A DNA stretch of 64,000 bases, from the IMG/VR virus record IMGVR_UViG_3300044796_000657, positions 248,001-312,000 of that record. The stretch is one strand, 5' to 3'. Made by a program: the position numbers and the translations under genes. Below the pieces are notes generated by a model that searched no databases, had not been told where the DNA came from, and saw only the letters and a program-made list of their open reading frames with translations. Source of the stretch: a virus. Below, piece after piece: positions 15,489 through 22,269 of this stretch. Within the stretch, counting starts at the first letter, position 1. Every line of letters starts with the position of its first letter.

Positions 15489-16070
15489 TTAGATTTTGTC
15501 GCCACTATTACCCATGAAATCAAATTCTGATAATGATACAGCGCCACTTCTAACGGCACGTTCCCGGCTGATCTTTCTACCTAAGCTCTTTTGCTCATTC
15601 CAAGTAATAGACTTACAATAAGTGATGAACTTCTTATCAAAAACCAACGGGCGTTGCGGATCGGGTTTGAACTCTGCGGGCACAACTCGTCCAACGATAT
15701 AGTTTAACAATTCTTCTTGATGCTTGCCGAATTTCTGCTTATTGGCTCCATGCTTGGTACGATTTTTCCACAAACCAACCAATTCGTCCACCACGTTTTT
15801 CATGAACTCGTCTTTGGCATACTCTTGGGCTTTTTCCAAACAGTCCTCAATATAAATCTGACGTTTGTAATAGCGACCTGCCCTGATGATTGCCATATGC
15901 AATCTCTGCATAATGTCTTCAATATCTTCCGTATGATTGTTTTTGACATTCTTTCTCATGAGTTGCCAAGATGCGAAATAGCAGAGATCGGTAAATTGCT
16001 TTTGCAACAGTTGATATTCCGATTCAGTCACAGCAAATACATCTATAGCTGACTTTTCTTTTACTTTCAT
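15489..16070 (-). CDS. Sigma-factor-like protein, candidate late transcription factor
   Basis: 193 residues, the size of T4 gp55. The segment EDIEDIMQRLHMAIIRAGRYYK (about 48-69) resembles sigma region 2.1/2.2 (DlxQxxxxxLxrAxxxF). The segment KKFITYCKSITWNEQKS near residue 155 resembles the region 2.4 FxtYxxxxIxxxI stretch, followed by basic residues and VSLSEFD. About 80 residues separate the two halves, more than usual. If correct, it would recognise the TAAATA late-promoter boxes seen before many genes here. The resemblance is by eye and modest. Upstream of the helicase and downstream of the polymerase in the same operon. Confidence 0.4.
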   Translation of the reverse strand: MKVKEKSAIDVFAVTESEYQLLQKQFTDLCYFASWQLMRKNVKNNHTEDIEDIMQRLHMAIIRAGRYYKRQIYIEDCLEKAQEYAKDEFMKNVVDELVGLWKNRTKHGANKQKFGKHQEELLNYIVGRVVPAEFKPDPQRPLVFDKKFITYCKSITWNEQKSLGRKISRERAVRSGAVSLSEFDFMGNSGDKI

Positions 16071-16078
16071 TGATTGCC

Positions 16079-17386
16079 TTAAATTAGATTTTGAACTTCA
16101 TGCCATTTTGGGCCAACCTTGGCAACTGCCTTCAAAAACAAGCCCGGTGCCAGTTTGGATTCCGTTTCCAATACCTCTCGGCAACAAACACCAATCTTGT
16201 CAATTAACTTCTCATCCGCAATGCCGACATAAGCATCATGGATACTCGCCACCAACTTCAAATCGCTCATTCTGGCTTCGTACAATTCCACCAGCTTCTC
16301 CAAACACACCAAAGCGCCTACACCTTGAATGATCGCATTGCGGGCCTTGTACGGCTCTCTATCGCTAAACGGATACTTCCTGCCAAGCTTATCTGTAATG
16401 AACCCTGATTTGGCTTCTTCTTGAATAGCGTCCATAAAAGCGAACGCCTGTGGATATGATTGCTTTAACTTGTCGATAATGGATTGTGCGGCCTTTGGCG
16501 ATAATCCCAATGACTCAGAAAGACTATTTGCCCCACAACCGTACGCAACCGGCAGAAGGATCTTCTTCATCCAGTCTCTATTGGACTGATTACACTTAGA
16601 AGCCCCGGAAATCAATTTGTACGTTGCGGCATAAGCATCCTCGCCTGAGTCTATAATACCCTTCAAGGTTTCGTCGCCACTCATCCACTGCCATACGCTA
16701 ATTTCCATATGAGCGTAATCCAAAATCAGAAAAGACTTGCCCTCACCCGGCAAGAATTCCGACTTGATTTCATCTGTCATGTTGTGAGGATTGAAAGCAC
16801 CATCAAAAGCCAATCGGCAACTCATCCGGCCATTCAAAGCACCATCAATCATATAAGATGAATAACGGCGTGTCGTACTTGACTCCGAACTAATCAAACC
16901 ACTCGTTTCAATCGTCGGCAATACTTCCAAAGACAGCGGTGAGAAAACTTTATTGTTAACTTTTGCGAGTTTTGGATTTTGTAATTGAACACTCAACCGA
17001 GTTAACGCTTCCTTGAAAGATTCCGGTCTATTAGTTTTCAATTCGCCGTTAAATGCCTCACATACCCTCAAATCGAAGACTTTGGCTTTAACGGTCATTG
17101 GCTGGAACGGATAGTGAAATTGGAACCACGAAAACAATTCTTTGATATTCCAAGAAACGATGGTGTGATTGCCATCGAATAAAGCAACGCTCAAAAAGCC
17201 TATTACTGTTCCGAGTCGTTCATCGTTGGAAATAGTGATTTCTACGGATTGGCTTCGACTGTAGATTTTGATCTTGGGCGATTTGTTGTTACGAAAGTCC
17301 GTCAAATCATTTTCTAAAGAAAGATAGAATATATCTTCCCCTTCCAATAACGGAATCAGCTCCGATGAGATTTCCTGCCTAGTCAT
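16079..17386 (-). CDS. Family A DNA polymerase (compact, Pol I core)
   Basis: 435 residues, short for a PolA protein because most of the N-terminal exonuclease half is reduced (only WNIKELFSWF and FDLRVCEAF recall the exonuclease fold). Palm and fingers motifs are intact. Motif A is LILDYAHMEIS (catalytic D223, steric-gate-type E228). Motif B is R270xxxK274xxxL278xxxY282G. Motif C is SIHDAYV (H383, D384). The residue equivalent to E. coli Phe762 is Leu (L278), and the usual HDE is HDA. It polymerises DNA from dNTPs; without proofreading residues it would need another source of 3' exonuclease. Adjacent to sigma-like and helicase genes. A replicative role alongside DnaB-, gp32- and UvsX-like proteins is inferred. 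Confidence 0.9.
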   Translation of the reverse strand: MTRQEISSELIPLLEGEDIFYLSLENDLTDFRNNKSPKIKIYSRSQSVEITISNDERLGTVIGFLSVALFDGNHTIVSWNIKELFSWFQFHYPFQPMTVKAKVFDLRVCEAFNGELKTNRPESFKEALTRLSVQLQNPKLAKVNNKVFSPLSLEVLPTIETSGLISSESSTTRRYSSYMIDGALNGRMSCRLAFDGAFNPHNMTDEIKSEFLPGEGKSFLILDYAHMEISVWQWMSGDETLKGIIDSGEDAYAATYKLISGASKCNQSNRDWMKKILLPVAYGCGANSLSESLGLSPKAAQSIIDKLKQSYPQAFAFMDAIQEEAKSGFITDKLGRKYPFSDREPYKARNAIIQGVGALVCLEKLVELYEARMSDLKLVASIHDAYVGIADEKLIDKIGVCCREVLETESKLAPGLFLKAVAKVGPKWHEVQNLI

Positions 17387-17417
17387 AGTTAAACATTAAC
17401 CTATAGTTATAATGGTG

Positions 17418-17693
17418 TCAAGAGATTATTCCAACAATCTTACCAATACCTACAATCCCACTTCCTTCACGAATTGTAAAGTGGCTTCCGACTTCTATTG
17501 CTGAATAATCAATGTGTTCATAGAGACATTCAAATGATACTTCATTAATTCCGAAATTCATAGGGTCACAAAATTTAATTCCCAGATAATCGGCTTGGTC
17601 GTAAAGAACAAGATGTGGGCGATAACCTGCAACTGTTGGCGTTCTTCTTCCGCCAATCTCTAGTAATTCTATTGCGGCTTTATACTTTGGCAT
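17418..17693 (-). CDS. Stand-alone EF-Tu domain-3-like protein
   Basis: 91 residues. GYRPHLVL (about 23-30), an extended strand region and VGSHFTIREGSGIVGIGKI near the end match EF-Tu domain 3, where the sequence is GYRPQF... and RFAIREGGRTVGAGVV. No GTPase domain is present, so this is a single beta-barrel, not a translation factor. In EF-Tu this domain contacts aminoacyl-tRNA and EF-Ts. A phage copy could mimic EF-Tu to bind tRNA or a host factor, but that is speculation. It has AAGGA 5 nt before ATG 17693 and is the first gene of the minus-strand block, next to the structured intergenic RNA. Confidence 0.6.
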   Translation of the reverse strand: MPKYKAAIELLEIGGRRTPTVAGYRPHLVLYDQADYLGIKFCDPMNFGINEVSFECLYEHIDYSAIEVGSHFTIREGSGIVGIGKIVGIIS

Positions 17694-17720
17694 ATTTTTC
17701 CTTCGTTCAGATTATTCGAA

Positions 17721-18010
17721 AAGACCCCCTGGGACCAAAGATTAAAGTACTATAGGTTAAGTACCTTTAACTGGCTTTAGAGTATTTGTGAGCACTTGTT
17801 GAATATCTTAGAACTAAAGCTCTGGTCCCGTGGGGTGTAAGCCGTAGATGACTCGATATAGCGAACTCGGAATGGGGTCAGGTTTCCGGGGAGGCCCGCA
17901 AAGTGAAGCGGTCGCCGTTTTTCTCAATCAATCACAGAGAGCGAATGCTGGCTTGTGGCTGAAAGGAATCTAGGTGATTCATACCTGTTGCTAAAGTGTC
18001 TTTAGAAAGT
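17721..18010. ncRNA. Candidate structured non-coding RNA of unknown family
   Basis: This 390-bp stretch between divergent genes (17694-18083) has no credible reading frame but contains nested inverted repeats. A long closing stem pairs 17724-17737 with 17823-17836 (ACCCC...GGGACC with GGTCCC...GGGGT). Inside it are TTAAAGTAC (17742-17750) with GTACCTTTAA (17761-17770), and GCTTTAG (17774-17780) with CTAAAGC (17814-17820) enclosing a further bulged stem. Downstream are a GC-rich hairpin around GGCCCGC-AAAGTGAA-GCGGTCGCC (17893-17916), AGGT...ACCT, and CTAAAG-TGT-CTTTAG (17991-18005). It is also more GC-rich in its middle than flanking DNA. The strand cannot be fixed by eye. I do not see signatures of tRNA, tmRNA, RNase P or group I introns. 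Confidence 0.5.
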
Positions 18011-18083
18011 TAGAATGTGCATCTGGTGAGGTGGTAGTTCATTAGTCAATAGTTCGTGGAAGTACGGAAAGTATATAAAACAA

Positions 18084-18776
18084 ATGATAGACAAACAACT
18101 GCAATTGATTTTGGAATGGAAAGATCCTGTCTGGACACAAGACATGGTGTTGGCATTCCGATTGGGACAAATATACATGGAACTAGAGAAGAAATATTTC
18201 CCAACAGAAAGTAGGGCAAAATACCCGAAAAAAGGTGATCCACGTACAAGCGAATTATTCCGTCTTTGTTACAAGATGGTGAATGATAACAAAGATAAGC
18301 TAAAACCGCAAGAATATCGTTTGTTCATGCAGGCGCAATTGTCAATCCTGAAAAACATCAAAGCTGGCCCCGCAAGCCAATTGTTTTACGGCCCACGTTG
18401 CTTGATCGGTGATCCTGCTTGGGGACGTTGGGTGGTATGGAGCAAATATGCCAAAGCCCAAAAGGTTGTTGAATCGTCGTCTCCTGAACCTGTTGAAAAC
18501 TACACTGAAGACCTACTCAAGACAAAAACTCTTTTAGAAAACAAACTCAAACCCTTGAACAAAGATACGATGAATGCTGCGCTGGTCTCTGGTCAAATAT
18601 TCCGATTAGCAATGTTGAAAGTCATTTCTCCAATATTTTTGCGGGCGTGCCCATTGGTGCAGAAATATATCTCATCCCATCCCGAAGTAAGTCGATTGTA
18701 TGATGTTAAAATAACAGAACCACTTCCGAAAGAAGTGGTTCTAAAATATGACGAATTATTCGCTTGTTTGAATTAA
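18084..18776 (+). CDS. Unknown protein, 230 aa
   Basis: Begins MIDKQLQLILEWKDPVWTQD. Mostly helical with a basic, aromatic middle (YGPRCLIGDPAWGRWVVWSKYAK), a Pro/Glu linker around 135-150 and a C-terminal helical part. There is no clear Shine-Dalgarno. TATATAAA stands 4 nt before the ATG, similar to the late-promoter boxes elsewhere. The last codons contain the terminator of the convergent operon. No recognised domain. Confidence 0.6.
   Translation: MIDKQLQLILEWKDPVWTQDMVLAFRLGQIYMELEKKYFPTESRAKYPKKGDPRTSELFRLCYKMVNDNKDKLKPQEYRLFMQAQLSILKNIKAGPASQLFYGPRCLIGDPAWGRWVVWSKYAKAQKVVESSSPEPVENYTEDLLKTKTLLENKLKPLNKDTMNAALVSGQIFRLAMLKVISPIFLRACPLVQKYISSHPEVSRLYDVKITEPLPKEVVLKYDELFACLN
18716..18742 (-). 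terminator. Terminator of the convergent operon, inside the 3' end of a CDS
   Basis: An 11-bp perfect stem (AGAACCACTTC, loop CGAAA, GAAGTGGTTCT) is followed on the minus strand by GTTATTTT. It sits 30 bp downstream of the minus-strand gene that ends at 18773 and lies fully within the last codons of the plus-strand gene 18084-18776, encoding part of TEPLPKEVV. Confidence 0.65.
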
Positions 18777-19360
18777 AATGTATCAAAAAACTGAACATCA
18801 ATCATTCTTTTGGCAATATATTTGACAACTTGTTTCTCGGCTTTTTTGGCGCTGGTAAACTTCATCAAAGTCGCCCATAAGTCTTCAATAGAGCTATACG
18901 TAATATGGGTTGCGTATTTGCTGCAATACAAATAAACACCCTTGAACTTAAACACATATCTCGCATTGTTGTAACTGCGATATTTCTTAACGGCTTTATT
19001 CAATCGTTTGATAAACCGTTCTTTGGGGAACGGTTGCATCTCTGGGAACAATTTAGTCAAACATTCATTGAAATTCGCTGGAATGATATTGGGTTCAAGT
19101 TTGCCACCTTCCATGAACTTTGCTTTTTCTTCTTCGGAATAAGCGTCATGTTTGTGCTTTTCCCATAATATCATTCCACGAAGCTGGTCTTCTGTTACTT
19201 CTCTCTTTTCGTAGTATGCCAACAATTTATCGGCATTCCAATCTTTTCGAAAATCAGAATTGAGCGTGTGAGCCAACGAGTAATCAACTATTAACTGTTC
19301 TTGATATTCTTCTAGGCATTTTTTCAAAGTTTCAATTGCCTCTAATTCATTGTTTTCCAT
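18773..19360 (-). CDS. Unknown protein, 195 aa
   Basis: Started at ATG 19360 (MENNELEAIETLKKCLEEYQ), which has AAGGAA upstream and overlaps the end of the preceding gene by 14 nt; the frame is open to 19411 but lacks a second RBS. Acidic N-terminal helices are followed by a basic region (RFIKRLNKAVKKYRSYNN) and an aromatic strand YVFKFKGVYLYCSKYATH. Last gene of a three-gene operon ending at the in-gene terminator. Not recognised. Confidence 0.55.
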   Translation of the reverse strand: MENNELEAIETLKKCLEEYQEQLIVDYSLAHTLNSDFRKDWNADKLLAYYEKREVTEDQLRGMILWEKHKHDAYSEEEKAKFMEGGKLEPNIIPANFNECLTKLFPEMQPFPKERFIKRLNKAVKKYRSYNNARYVFKFKGVYLYCSKYATHITYSSIEDLWATLMKFTSAKKAEKQVVKYIAKRMIDVQFFDTF

Positions 19361-19799
19361 CGGTTCCTTCAAAAAGTGAATAGAAAGCGTGATGGAAGGT
19401 GAAAATTGCATTCACGCCATCAGCCGCTTCTTGTAAATCTGTCACCCTCAATCCGTGCATCACCCACGATTCGGTTTGTTCACCGTGTTTATCGTACGTA
19501 CGCAAAATACCGGCAAAATTACCATCGATTTCCAACAAGCGAATTTGAGACTTGCTTTCTAAAAATTTGGGGTCGGTGTAAGTCATGTTAACTTTTTCCC
19601 ACACGACACAAACCGGTTTCCAAACTTTCTTGCCGTTTTCAACAACTTCCAATTGTTCAACAATCTTGACGGAGGGTCTTTCGTCAAGGTGTACGACTGT
19701 TTCTGGTAAAATACTCAAGTGATTCTTGTCGTAGATTTCGAACGTCTGAAATTCTACACCTTTAGCGAGAATCTTGTCTACTAGCCATTTATTTTTCAT
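19347..19799 (-). CDS. Unknown protein, 150 aa
   Basis: Begins MKNKWLVDKILAKGVEFQTF after a strong AAGGAG. Beta-rich with alternating hydrophobic strands (VWKPVCVVWEKVNMTY). Could be a structural or tail-related protein, given its late-promoter-like operon context. No motif recognised. Confidence 0.55.
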   Translation of the reverse strand: MKNKWLVDKILAKGVEFQTFEIYDKNHLSILPETVVHLDERPSVKIVEQLEVVENGKKVWKPVCVVWEKVNMTYTDPKFLESKSQIRLLEIDGNFAGILRTYDKHGEQTESWVMHGLRVTDLQEAADGVNAIFTFHHAFYSLFEGTDGKQ

Positions 19800-19808
19800 A
19801 ATTGCTCC

Positions 19809-20612
19809 TTAGAAGTATTTTAGTGATGTAATCACAGTATCGATAATTTCATCTTTGTCTTGCGTTGGTGTGAAGAACGCATCCAAATACGGAATATCAA
19901 TTTCCCAATCGCCACCATCTTGTCCAATTGATACGGTGGACACAATCACGTGAATTAATCCACGTTTTTTATCGAAGTTAACATCTATTGTCGCTTCGGG
20001 TGTTTGTGTAACATTTCTAGTTCTACTTGCCAATTTTCCTACGCCCATGCCTCTAAGATTGAAATAAATGACGAAATAGTCTTTTCGTACTTCTTTGATG
20101 TCTTGAAAAATGTATAAATCGGGTGCGTGTGCCCTTACTCTTGCGCTCATCCTCTTAGCCAGATTGATGACTTCGCATTTCTCGGTTGCTACTTCTAATT
20201 GATCAAAATAAATTTTTTCTACTTGCTTGAAAACGTCGTCCGCTACAAACTCTTCTTTCCCTGCGTAATCTTTCAATTTTGGTTTGAATACGTTTTTGAG
20301 AATCCAAGTCGACGTACCTTCTAGGTCGGTAATGCGTCTTTCAACGAAAATGGTGATATTTGGCGTTAATTTAACTCTTACGGCTCCGGCATCTTTGCCG
20401 CCCCATACGACTTGATCTAAAAATGCATGACTTGAACGTATGCGATTGCCGATTTTCTTGTGTGCGAGAGTCCCCATCAGCCATTCGACGCTAAAGGGCT
20501 TGACCGGCATTTCGTCTTCTGCCGTATCATCCTCTGCGGCTAATACTTTCTTAGCTTCAAGATCATCGAAGCCAAATATGTCGCTTTCAAAATAACTCTT
20601 AAATACACCCAT
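19809..20612 (-). CDS. Unknown protein, 267 aa
   Basis: Begins MGVFKSYFESDIFGFDDLEA. An acidic linker lies around 28-36, and the rest is a mixed alpha/beta region with basic strands (SRTRNVTQTPEATIDVNFDK). A TAAATA box lies 6 nt upstream of the ATG, making this the first gene of a late-type operon. The N-terminal aromatic/acidic opening (VFKSYFESD) loosely resembles the head-targeting-type openings found elsewhere, but does not match well. Function unknown. Confidence 0.55.
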   Translation of the reverse strand: MGVFKSYFESDIFGFDDLEAKKVLAAEDDTAEDEMPVKPFSVEWLMGTLAHKKIGNRIRSSHAFLDQVVWGGKDAGAVRVKLTPNITIFVERRITDLEGTSTWILKNVFKPKLKDYAGKEEFVADDVFKQVEKIYFDQLEVATEKCEVINLAKRMSARVRAHAPDLYIFQDIKEVRKDYFVIYFNLRGMGVGKLASRTRNVTQTPEATIDVNFDKKRGLIHVIVSTVSIGQDGGDWEIDIPYLDAFFTPTQDKDEIIDTVITSLKYF

Positions 20613-20618
20613 CCTATA

Positions 20619-20624
20619 TATTTA
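20619..20624 (-). promoter_or_regulatory. Late-promoter-like box TAAATA before 20612
   Basis: Minus-strand GTAAATATATAGG followed directly by ATG at 20612; the box ends 6 nt before the start codon. No other leader sequence is possible if initiation follows T4 late-promoter spacing. Confidence 0.5.
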
Positions 20625-20667
20625 CTCCTAATGGTTCATTTCTATGTACACATCGTAAAGGCTAAAA

Positions 20668-20952
20668 ATGAAATTCCGTGATTTTGTAAGGTTAAAAGAA
20701 GGCGTTGATTTATCAGACATCCGTGATATGATTTTGAGAGCGATAGGCGGCAACCCCGAAAGTCACGAGGCGTTTAATGCTCCGCTCACTCAGTTTGTAG
20801 AACCGGGGGATTTGGTCAACCGACTTAATTCACTAAAGGGACTCGCTGACCTAATCAAAGATAATGCTTCGGCAATTGATGCGATACAGAACGCACAGAC
20901 CAACAATTTAACTGTTGGACAATTGGCCGTGATTTTGACACGACAAGGATAA
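20668..20952 (+). CDS. Small protein with head-targeting-like N-terminus
   Basis: 94 residues beginning MKFRDFVRLKEGVDLSD. The opening fits the short M-x-F-x-x-[FW]-[LIV]...E pattern shared by several proteins here, and LKE/G also fits the (L/I)xE/(A,G) cleavage rule of T4 prohead protease. The rest is helical (SHEAFNAPLTQFVEPGD, then RLNSLKGLADLIKDNA). AAAGG upstream serves as RBS. It is followed after 3 nt by the first gene of the six-member array. A head-internal role is inferred only from the N-terminus. Confidence 0.55.
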   Translation: MKFRDFVRLKEGVDLSDIRDMILRAIGGNPESHEAFNAPLTQFVEPGDLVNRLNSLKGLADLIKDNASAIDAIQNAQTNNLTVGQLAVILTRQG

Positions 20953-20955
20953 CAA

Positions 20956-21189
20956 ATGCTCAATTCCGAACTTTCATTGTACGAAGGTATGCACGTGAAA
21001 ATTCAAGCGACTAATTATGGAATCGGACCTGAAACCATTGTTAAGGGAAAGTTGCGGTTTTCGGGTTCTACAAAACGTTGGTTCGTTGAAAGAACGGGCG
21101 TCTACGCCAATTTTACGTCGATGGAAATCAGCAAAATTGATCTTTGGACTCCCCAATACGAAGTTGAGATATTAAAGGAGACTCACTAA
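20956..21189 (+). CDS. Array member A (VEIL family)
   Basis: 77 residues (MLNSELSLYEGMHVKIQAT...) ending YEVEILKETH. The predicted fold is a small beta barrel with strands at HVKIQ, KLRFSG, WFVER and YEVEIL. Its end provides AAGGAG (codons for KE) and a TAATG junction for member B. Most divergent end of the array: VEILK rather than VEILD. Confidence 0.75.
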   Translation: MLNSELSLYEGMHVKIQATNYGIGPETIVKGKLRFSGSTKRWFVERTGVYANFTSMEISKIDLWTPQYEVEILKETH

Positions 21190-21407
21190 TGACCAATGCA
21201 GAATTGAAAATACTTCGCAATAAACGGGTCGAAGTTAAGTTTAGCGACCGAAGTAGTGCTGCCGGTACTACTCGCAAGGGTCTTTTGACGTACAATTATG
21301 ATCGTGAGCGATGGATGGTCGGTTCAAAATCGTTCTATCTCGACGACATTGAAACCGTTGTCAAAATACAGCCGTACGTAGTGGAGATTCTTGATGAAGC
21401 CAATTAG
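21189..21407 (+). CDS. Array member B (VEIL family)
   Basis: 72 residues (MTNAELKILRNKRVEVKFS...) ending VVEILDEAN. The ATG overlaps the stop of A by one base. GTGGAGATTCTTGATG near its end encodes VEILD and contains the GGAG (21383-21386) and ATG (21394) used by member C. Confidence 0.75.
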   Translation: MTNAELKILRNKRVEVKFSDRSSAAGTTRKGLLTYNYDRERWMVGSKSFYLDDIETVVKIQPYVVEILDEAN

Positions 21408-21618
21408 CCTCAAACCATTTCTCAATAAGCGAGTTGAAATTACGAGAATTCCATTAACGGTGGATGATCCTCGCACTGTTAGAGGCCGATTAAGCTACAA
21501 GAAGTCCGATCCTTATGGGTATTTTCGCATAGACAACACAGCATATTGCTCGTTCCGAGTCACTTCTATCAAACTAGCACCGGCAATTAGCGTGGAGATT
21601 CTCGATGCTCAAGAGTGA
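21394..21618 (+). CDS. Array member C (VEIL family)
   Basis: 74 residues from ATG 21394 (MKPISLKPFLNKRVEITRI...), ending SVEILDAQE. Contains YGYFRID, echoed in member E as YGYCHID, which shows their relationship. GGAG at 21594-21597 and ATG at 21605 start member D. Confidence 0.75.
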   Translation: MKPISLKPFLNKRVEITRIPLTVDDPRTVRGRLSYKKSDPYGYFRIDNTAYCSFRVTSIKLAPAISVEILDAQE

Positions 21619-21832
21619 GTTCAAGCCATATGTTGGCAAAAAAGTTATTCTCCATAGAGGCGTGTTCAATGGTGTCCAATTGCCGCCTTCTACTGGTGTA
21701 ATAACTACCACAAAGATTCAACTTATCAATTATTATTACATCAATGGAATGGCCTTTAATGTTTCCAATGTAACAAGTGTTGAAGTTGTCAAACCAAAGC
21801 TAACTGTGGAGATCCTTGATGTATACCAGTGA
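21605..21832 (+). CDS. Array member D (VEIL family)
   Basis: 75 residues (MLKSEFKPYVGKKVILHRG...) ending TVEILDVYQ. The middle is rich in Tyr and Asn (INYYYINGMAFNV). GGAG at 21808-21811 and ATG at 21819 start member E. Confidence 0.75.
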   Translation: MLKSEFKPYVGKKVILHRGVFNGVQLPPSTGVITTTKIQLINYYYINGMAFNVSNVTSVEVVKPKLTVEILDVYQ

Positions 21833-22031
21833 AATAATACCCTACTTGAATAAAAAGGTAGCTATCGTTTGCTATAAATTTGGCATACCTATGAATTACA
21901 CGGGCGTATTGACAATGAGCGACGACTCTTATGGCTATTGTCACATTGATAAGTCTCCCCACTGCATCAAATACATCACTCAAATTAAGTTAAAATCATC
22001 CATCAAAGTAGAGATTCTCGATGTTGATTAA
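21819..22031 (+). CDS. Array member E (VEIL family)
   Basis: 70 residues from ATG 21819 (MYTSEIIPYLNKKVAIVCY...), ending KVEILDVD. Here the embedded ribosome-binding site is weaker (GTAGAG instead of GTGGAG) but spacing to the next ATG (22021) is kept. Confidence 0.75.
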   Translation: MYTSEIIPYLNKKVAIVCYKFGIPMNYTGVLTMSDDSYGYCHIDKSPHCIKYITQIKLKSSIKVEILDVD

Positions 22032-22269
22032 CGAAATTATTCCTTTTAGCGGCCAAAAAGTCATAGTGACATGTATTAAGTATAAAGTTTCAGGTATCAT
22101 GCAGCAACCTTACAAGCTTTATGGTACCGAATACGTTGTAGTACAAAAAGACAATTTGTTCCACTATAACTTGCGTTTAGGAAATATAGTTTCCATTGAA
22201 CCACAACCATCAAAATACAAAGTGGAGATTTTAGATGAATCTCAATACGCTGCCAATCAGCATAGTTAA
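22021..22269 (+). CDS. Array member F (VEIL family)
   Basis: 82 residues (MLINEIIPFSGQKVIVTCI...), ending KVEILDESQ plus an eight-residue tail. GGAG at 22224-22227 and ATG at 22235, inside its VEILD codons, start pheS, so the synthetase is coupled to the array by the same device. Confidence 0.75.
   Translation: MLINEIIPFSGQKVIVTCIKYKVSGIMQQPYKLYGTEYVVVQKDNLFHYNLRLGNIVSIEPQPSKYKVEILDESQYAANQHS

Larger units (their letters stand above)
20956..22269 (+). repeat. Tandem array of six paralogous mini-genes
   Basis: Six genes of 70-82 codons follow one another with overlapping ends. Each product shares an N-terminal KxV/KRVE strand about 10-15 residues in, one or more G-x-L and Y-G-Y-like turns in the middle and the C-terminal motif VEIL(D). 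In the DNA the 3' end of each of the last five genes carries G(T)GGAGATTCT(T/C)GATG or a close variant. These bases encode VEILD and at the same time give GGAG, a 7-nt spacer and the next ATG. The arrangement continues into pheS at 22235. Confidence 0.85.

Noticed and set aside
17694-18083. tmRNA, RNase P RNA, group I intron or tRNA in the structured region
   Set aside because: No tRNA-like ends or T-loop, no tag-peptide frame, no RNase P consensus blocks, and no interrupted gene nearby; only generic stem pairing is seen.
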